Below are positions 59,625 to 64,000 of a stretch of DNA of 64,000 nt, piece after piece. Location: contig JAGTJL010000015.1 in assembly GCA_020746875.1 (NCBI GenBank), positions 620,001 to 684,000 of the forward strand, read 5' to 3'. The stretch is from Rhexocercosporidium sp. MPI-PUGE-AT-0058. Taxonomy: Eukaryota; Ascomycota; Leotiomycetes; Helotiales. Position numbers and translations under genes: made by a program. The notes under the pieces were generated by a model that had not been told where the DNA came from, made no database searches, and saw only the letters and a list, made by a program, of their open reading frames with translations. The first letter of the stretch is position 1, and every line of letters begins with the position of its first letter.

Positions 59625-62600
59625 GATACAGGCCAATACCAGAGGTGGCCTTTTGCGGGTTGGACAAGAGAATTTTTCAGCATATCTGAAGCTATTCATA
59701 CCGTGTTGCAACATCTTCAGGGGCCTTCTTCGTCTGATCATGGTTCTGGCTAAGGTTCTTGCGGCTTAGGAAGGCTCAACAAGGCACTGTAATGGTATTT
59801 TCCTTTCGACGGTCTCTATCAACGGACCCTTGAGCTACGATAACTTCTTCAATGCCAGTCCACTTTCAAACCATTACATCGTGAACTCGCTTCATCAACA
59901 ACGGTAAGCTATGGGTTTTCCCACAAATCTCTCTGTATAAATTCAGGAGCTCATTCCCTTCTTCCCCTCTTCTTCTTTCCTTCTTCAACCGACCTTCACT
60001 TTCATCTGAGCCCCAGCTTCACAGCCTTCAACCTTCTACATTCAGATTCCTCACAGCCAGCTCCTCACATCTCACCAATACCCAACTTCAGCAAACAACC
60101 ACACAAGTAAGTCACTCCCCTGTAAATCGTAGACCCACTTCCCTGCACAAAACGCTTCAGTGAAGCCAGGAGCGCGGCAGATTTAAAATTGCCGCACGCG
60201 CACTCTCCCTCAGAGCTTCCTCTGCAGTGCAGAGGGGGCATTGCTCCTTCCTCTCGGGGGAATATCCAGCGAAGGGAAAAGGAAAAGGAAAAGAAAGCCC
60301 AGTGGGCTCTTCAAAAGCACATGAACATCATCAGCGTCAAAATCTATTCACACAAACCGCCATTCGTCTGCTATTTTTTGAAACTATTTGCTTCAATCTT
60401 GCGAGATTCTACCTCACATCCACCGGTTGACGGTGGTTTCCCAATCTTTTGTGGGTTTCGTCAGCCTTTGCTCTGGCATCAACCTTAGAAATTGAGCCTC
60501 AGGGCTCATTCTCTGGCTGCCATAGGTAAGACAAGGGCTCGCATCTCCATAATTGTAGTGGACAGGATTATCTTCGTGGATTCCCCTGGTTTGTGGGATG
60601 AGCCAGCCCTTGGAGCTTCCCTGATACCGAGGATGAGTCGCAAAACTCGCTTCTGAGGCTACCAGGGACGCACAAAGGGTCTGCGCCTCCTATGACCCAA
60701 AATGGGAATAAAAATACTTTGTGCTGTTTGCACTGTAGAAGTTTCGCATGTGATTTTGCAACTATGCAATATCACGTGCGGTTACAAAAGTCACGTTTCT
60801 ACCTCTTTCGTTGCATTTGAGTTTGGGCTATTGTGCTTACCCGCCACCGTTGTTGCCATTGCAGTTGACTTGGCTACCCGTCCTACTATACCCTGCCTTT
60901 GCCCCTTGGACGTTAGCAGCTCCACTGTCGCTCCACACATCACTCCTTCACAACCATGGGAGGCTTTGGTCACTCACCTTAAGTCTTCGCGAGCCCATGA
61001 ATTTGGAAAATAATTACCCCTTTGTGGGAACCCTAATTATCTTCTAAATTCCAGCTTTTCTTAGACAGGTGTTCGGTGTGGTACTAGTGCTGGTCCCCAC
61101 AACATTTCCCCCTCGCTTATTTTATTTTCTATTTTGAAGAAATACTTCGGTGCTGTTCTGCTCGCTTGTCTGCTTTCAGTCACCCCTCAACCTGTAGGTG
61201 CCCCATTCCCTTTCGTCAACCACCACCTATCTCATAGATGGACTTCAGACCTTGTGGCCTTTGACCCTGAGACTAAGTTGCACCGAAACCATAAGGTGTC
61301 AACCTCTAGAAGCCGTTGGAAGTTATAAGCGACCTATTCCATGGGATAGGTACGACGGCCCAGTTTCTCATTCCGAGGTGCCCATACCTATTACGACGCG
61401 TGTAGTAGCCTACGGGGCGTGCATGCGTGGCTGGTAATAGGGAGTGGCTGTCTGAACCATCGCTAGATCGTGACATCGACGTAGTAGTCGTGTCGCTTGT
61501 TGTGCAACAGAGTTTTTTCATCGCACAGCTGTACTCATTCAGAGAACTTCTCACCAAGACCTCTCTTGTCTGATGTCGGCTCGATGATAATTGTCTGCAC
61601 ATTTGAGTAGATCTAGATAGTAGTAGTTGTAGATTGTCGCTGAATCGTGGCATCGACGTAATAGTCATGCCGCTCGGCGTGCAACAGAGTTTCTTCGTCG
61701 CATAGTTGGCTTCATTCTGAGAGCTTCTCACGAAGACATCTCTTGTTTGAACTGGCTTGATGAATTTGTCTGCACGCTTGAGTAGATGAGACATAATTGA
61801 TCGTAGAGTAGAAGCTGGTGAGATTCTGAAGCCATCTCAACCATGCCCACCTAAATGGTGAAAATGATAAAGTTTCGCTTGGTAGAGGCGTCATGGTGAC
61901 TTTGTCCGGAACCCTCCTTTCCCATGAAACGAGGCCTTCTACGTCAGGGATTCGTCTCCGTCTTTATTCTTGTGGGCGTTCACGTGCTAGACCCGCCCGG
62001 GCAATACCCCTCCAAATAAAATAAGTAGACCTCGAGCATTCTGATCTGTGGAGAGCCTCAAGCCTCGCTTAGCGAAAAGGGGTAATTGCTTCACGTGATG
62101 ACCTTGAAATGTTCTTCCGAACACCGCTCTTCCTGTCTGATCCAATCAGGGAGTGAATTGGTAGGCTATTATTGAAGGGGTTGTGGCGCGATGTGAACTC
62201 TCGAGTGTTTGTGGTTGTCCTGTCTTTTCTTTCGGCTTCGTTTCCCTGGAACTTAGGCCATCCTCACCCGAGGTTTCTCTAGCCCACAAACAAAGTCCTC
62301 AAAAGTCCCACATGTTCCAGACTTCGGAGTTGTAGGTCTTGTAGTGTCTGAAACCCTTCGTACAAATTTCAAAGTTCAGTATATCCATTGAACGATGGAT
62401 GGGGTATGGACTTTGGCCAATCATGCCAAAAAAGGCCTTGTTAAAATTCTGCCAAACTCTGAGTACAACAGAGCTTGAATGTAGACCTTGACGTGCAATA
62501 TCACTCCTGTCATTTTTTTCCCTGATTTCCATACTTCAAAATACTATGTTTGATTTCCTAAAGTTCCCAAATCGAGCTGCCCGCTGATGCTGATGATGTT

Positions 62601-62768
62601 CATGATACGGTTTACAAAAACTGCAAGTTTGTTTTGCCTTATCCAAAGCTACACCCCTTGAGCTGGCTGGATACTCTATGGAGTCCCCTTCCATTTGACC
62701 CATCTAATGCCTCTTTTGACTGAGAGCTTAGGATAACGGCAGTAGCTGATTGTATTAGGTCGGACAAA
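59625..62768. other. Spacer between RIX1 and the right-edge gene
   Basis: CT-rich promoter-like DNA occurs at 59.9-60.1 kb. No gene is supported. A 103-codon plus frame at 60702 and a signal-peptide-like frame at 61134 (TTG start only) have no support. An imperfect tandem duplication lies at 61460-61787. CACGTG hexamers occur near 60777, 61980 and 62093. Confidence 0.4.
61460..61787. repeat. Imperfect tandem duplication, ~150-bp units, 177-bp period
   Basis: Unit 1 (about 61460-61612) and unit 2 (about 61637-61787) share blocks such as CATCGACGTA, GTGCAACAGAG, CTTCTCAC and TTGTCTGCAC in the same order. The first two-thirds align without gaps at a 177-bp period, a multiple of three. A minus-strand frame (61306-61794) reads both copies as related peptides (TKKLCCTPSGMTITSM and MKKLCCTTSDTTTTSM). 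Later small indels break the phase. Confidence 0.75.
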
Positions 62769-64000
62769 ATGCTCTCCCTCTCGGAATCCCGGACGAAGCA
62801 AGCGGAATGGCGCCTCGAAAAAGAGCGACAGAGACACGAGGCGTGGGGGATCGCTTACCAGAACTACAATCAACTGAGTCCGGCTGAAAGAAATAAAAAA
62901 GTCAACAAAGACATACTCAAGGAAGCTGAGCGTCAAGCTCAAGCAGCTCGCATCTGGAGCAATCACGTCTTTCTCGACCATAAACTACCAGACGCAACCA
63001 ATGCAGATGACCCAAATGAGTGGGAAAGAAAAACTGATTTCGGAAAAAATATCCCCTCGCTCGAGGATTGCTGCGACGTTGTCGCGGAAGCACTTATCAA
63101 GGACAAAAAGCTTAAAGACTTCGATAAAACCATGCCACGCGCACAACGTATCGACGACATCATACAACTACTATCATGCGGCAAGATGTTCCAGATTCAC
63201 AACAAAACACCGGCTACCGTCAAGCTTGAAAATAGAAATAATTATGAGTATACACCAAAGGATCCGACAAGTACCTTCACTGAGAAGGAAAGTGGGCTAT
63301 GCCAATCAAAGGGTGTCTTGTACGAAAAGATTCACAAATTCGTCACGAACAATGGGAAACCAACCAATATCCTTACCAAGAACTGGATTTCAGCGCAGAC
63401 CTTGTACGATGATGTTCCCAACGCATGGAAGCTACAATCTAGCGTAACGGCCCTCGAAAATATCCGTGTCGTATGGCTCATGGCCCACATCACGGAAGTA
63501 ACGGATAATAAAGGCAACACCGAAATCGTTCATCATGGACGGGATACAACATACTCGAGGCTCAAGCAAGGAATATCGTCATCGATTACGAAAGCCGTAG
63601 CAAATTCGCTCGTTGACCTTTGCCCTGGCTGCACACCCAGAGTTACTGCTGCTAAAACAGCCGCTGAGAAGGCGGAACCCAAGCGAAAAGAAAAGAGAGA
63701 CGCAAAAAGAAATGCACAAGCTACCATCGAGCCAGAGCAAGATCCTGCTCCCAAGCGACGGCGAAGGGATGGCCGCCAATCAGATACAGACATTGGGGAA
63801 ACTATTCAATTCATGGGCAACAACAACCTGCTCCAGAACGGGGGCCTTGACCAACTTTCTCAAACCAGCCAGATTCCAGGAGGAAACTTTTACTCAACAC
63901 CCGCTGAGACTTTGGCCCAAGCCGGAAAGTTCAATGGCAAGGTCAATCTCGGACACTTTGCTATCTACAACAACGTTCATCAAGACATCCAGAATACAGG
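62769..64000 (+). CDS. Unidentified charged nuclear-type protein, truncated by the window
   Basis: One uninterrupted frame of 410 codons from ATG 62769 to the edge, with no stop. An in-frame stop-free stretch this long is far beyond chance here. The N-terminal 70 residues are Glu/Lys/Arg/Gln-rich and helical (EWRLEKERQRHEAW, LKEAERQAQAARIW). The middle is a compact domain with Trp/Tyr/His landmarks: LYEKIHKFVTNNGKPTNILT, WISAQTLYDDV, LQSSVTALENIRVVWLMAHI, HHGRDTTYSRLKQGISS and LVDLCPGCTPR. Two basic clusters follow (KRKEKRDAKR and KRRRRDG), which look like nuclear localisation signals, then a Gln/Asn/Gly-rich tail. I do not recognise the family. It may bind DNA or chromatin (inference from NLS and charge only). 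An intron beyond the edge cannot be judged. Confidence 0.85.
   Translation, partial: MLSLSESRTKQAEWRLEKERQRHEAWGIAYQNYNQLSPAERNKKVNKDILKEAERQAQAARIWSNHVFLDHKLPDATNADDPNEWERKTDFGKNIPSLEDCCDVVAEALIKDKKLKDFDKTMPRAQRIDDIIQLLSCGKMFQIHNKTPATVKLENRNNYEYTPKDPTSTFTEKESGLCQSKGVLYEKIHKFVTNNGKPTNILTKNWISAQTLYDDVPNAWKLQSSVTALENIRVVWLMAHITEVTDNKGNTEIVHHGRDTTYSRLKQGISSSITKAVANSLVDLCPGCTPRVTAAKTAAEKAEPKRKEKRDAKRNAQATIEPEQDPAPKRRRRDGRQSDTDIGETIQFMGNNNLLQNGGLDQLSQTSQIPGGNFYSTPAETLAQAGKFNGKVNLGHFAIYNNVHQDIQNT

Noticed and set aside
61134..61328. Signal-peptide-like small protein (KKYFGAVLLACLLSV)
   Set aside because: The frame starts with TTG, has no ATG, and no motif or splice partner was found.
1..64000. tRNA, rRNA, CRISPR or intact transposon
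   Set aside because: By-eye search for tRNA T-loop patterns, transposase or reverse-transcriptase motifs and regular spaced repeats found none; a covariance-model scan would be decisive for tRNAs.

Overview
The window is nuclear DNA of a filamentous ascomycete (Pezizomycotina). The evidence is short GT-AG introns (48-213 bp), fungal families (Zn2Cys6 regulator, bZIP, MYND protein, YPP1, RIX1, NOP16) and CT-rich promoters. Protein-level resemblance suggests Leotiomycetes, but that is inference. Exon borders were placed by eye. In every complete spliced gene the exon lengths sum to a multiple of three and the joins restore family motifs.

Layout. 0-1.5 kb: a secreted FAD-linked oxidase cut by the left edge. 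2.7-4.5 kb: an aldehyde dehydrogenase with an optional mitochondrial presequence and a C-terminal -SKL. 6.4-8.2 kb: a bZIP regulator. 8.2-16.2 kb: gene-poor DNA. 16.3-17.4 kb: an intact SMP-30/gluconolactonase-like enzyme. 18.4-23.2 kb: a decayed cluster containing a broken Zn2Cys6 regulator, a broken salicylate-hydroxylase-like flavin monooxygenase and a broken vanillyl-alcohol-oxidase-like flavoenzyme. 23.7-24.1 kb: a frameshifted small basic protein. 26.3-27.1 kb: NOP16. 27.2-36.4 kb: a long, microsatellite-rich, CT-rich stretch leading into an 863-aa Zn2Cys6 regulator (36.4-39.1 kb). 39.1-42.0 kb: repeat-rich spacer. 42.0-42.8 kb: an atypical SDR lacking the catalytic Tyr. 43.8-44.4 kb: a dead glutathione S-transferase. 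44.6-45.5 kb: pyrroline-5-carboxylate reductase. 47.3-50.2 kb: a divergent pair, a MYND-finger protein and a ketopantoate-reductase-family enzyme. 51.0-51.6 kb: an F-box/LRR-like remnant. 52.7-59.6 kb: a second divergent pair, YPP1 (PI4-kinase scaffold) and RIX1 (60S ribosome maturation). 59.6-62.8 kb: spacer with an imperfect ~150-bp tandem duplication. 62.8-64.0 kb: a long open gene running off the right edge.

Intact housekeeping genes (NOP16, PRO3, YPP1, RIX1) alternate with accessory islands in decay. NOP16 and RIX1 both serve 60S assembly but are about 30 kb apart. CACGTG palindromes sit upstream of NOP16 (two), upstream of PRO3 and in the MYND/KPR divergent promoter. The most interesting items are the relic aromatic-catabolism cluster, the aldehyde dehydrogenase with stacked targeting signals, the unidentified right-edge gene, and the regulator with competing splice acceptors. 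I found no tRNA, rRNA, CRISPR array or intact transposon.
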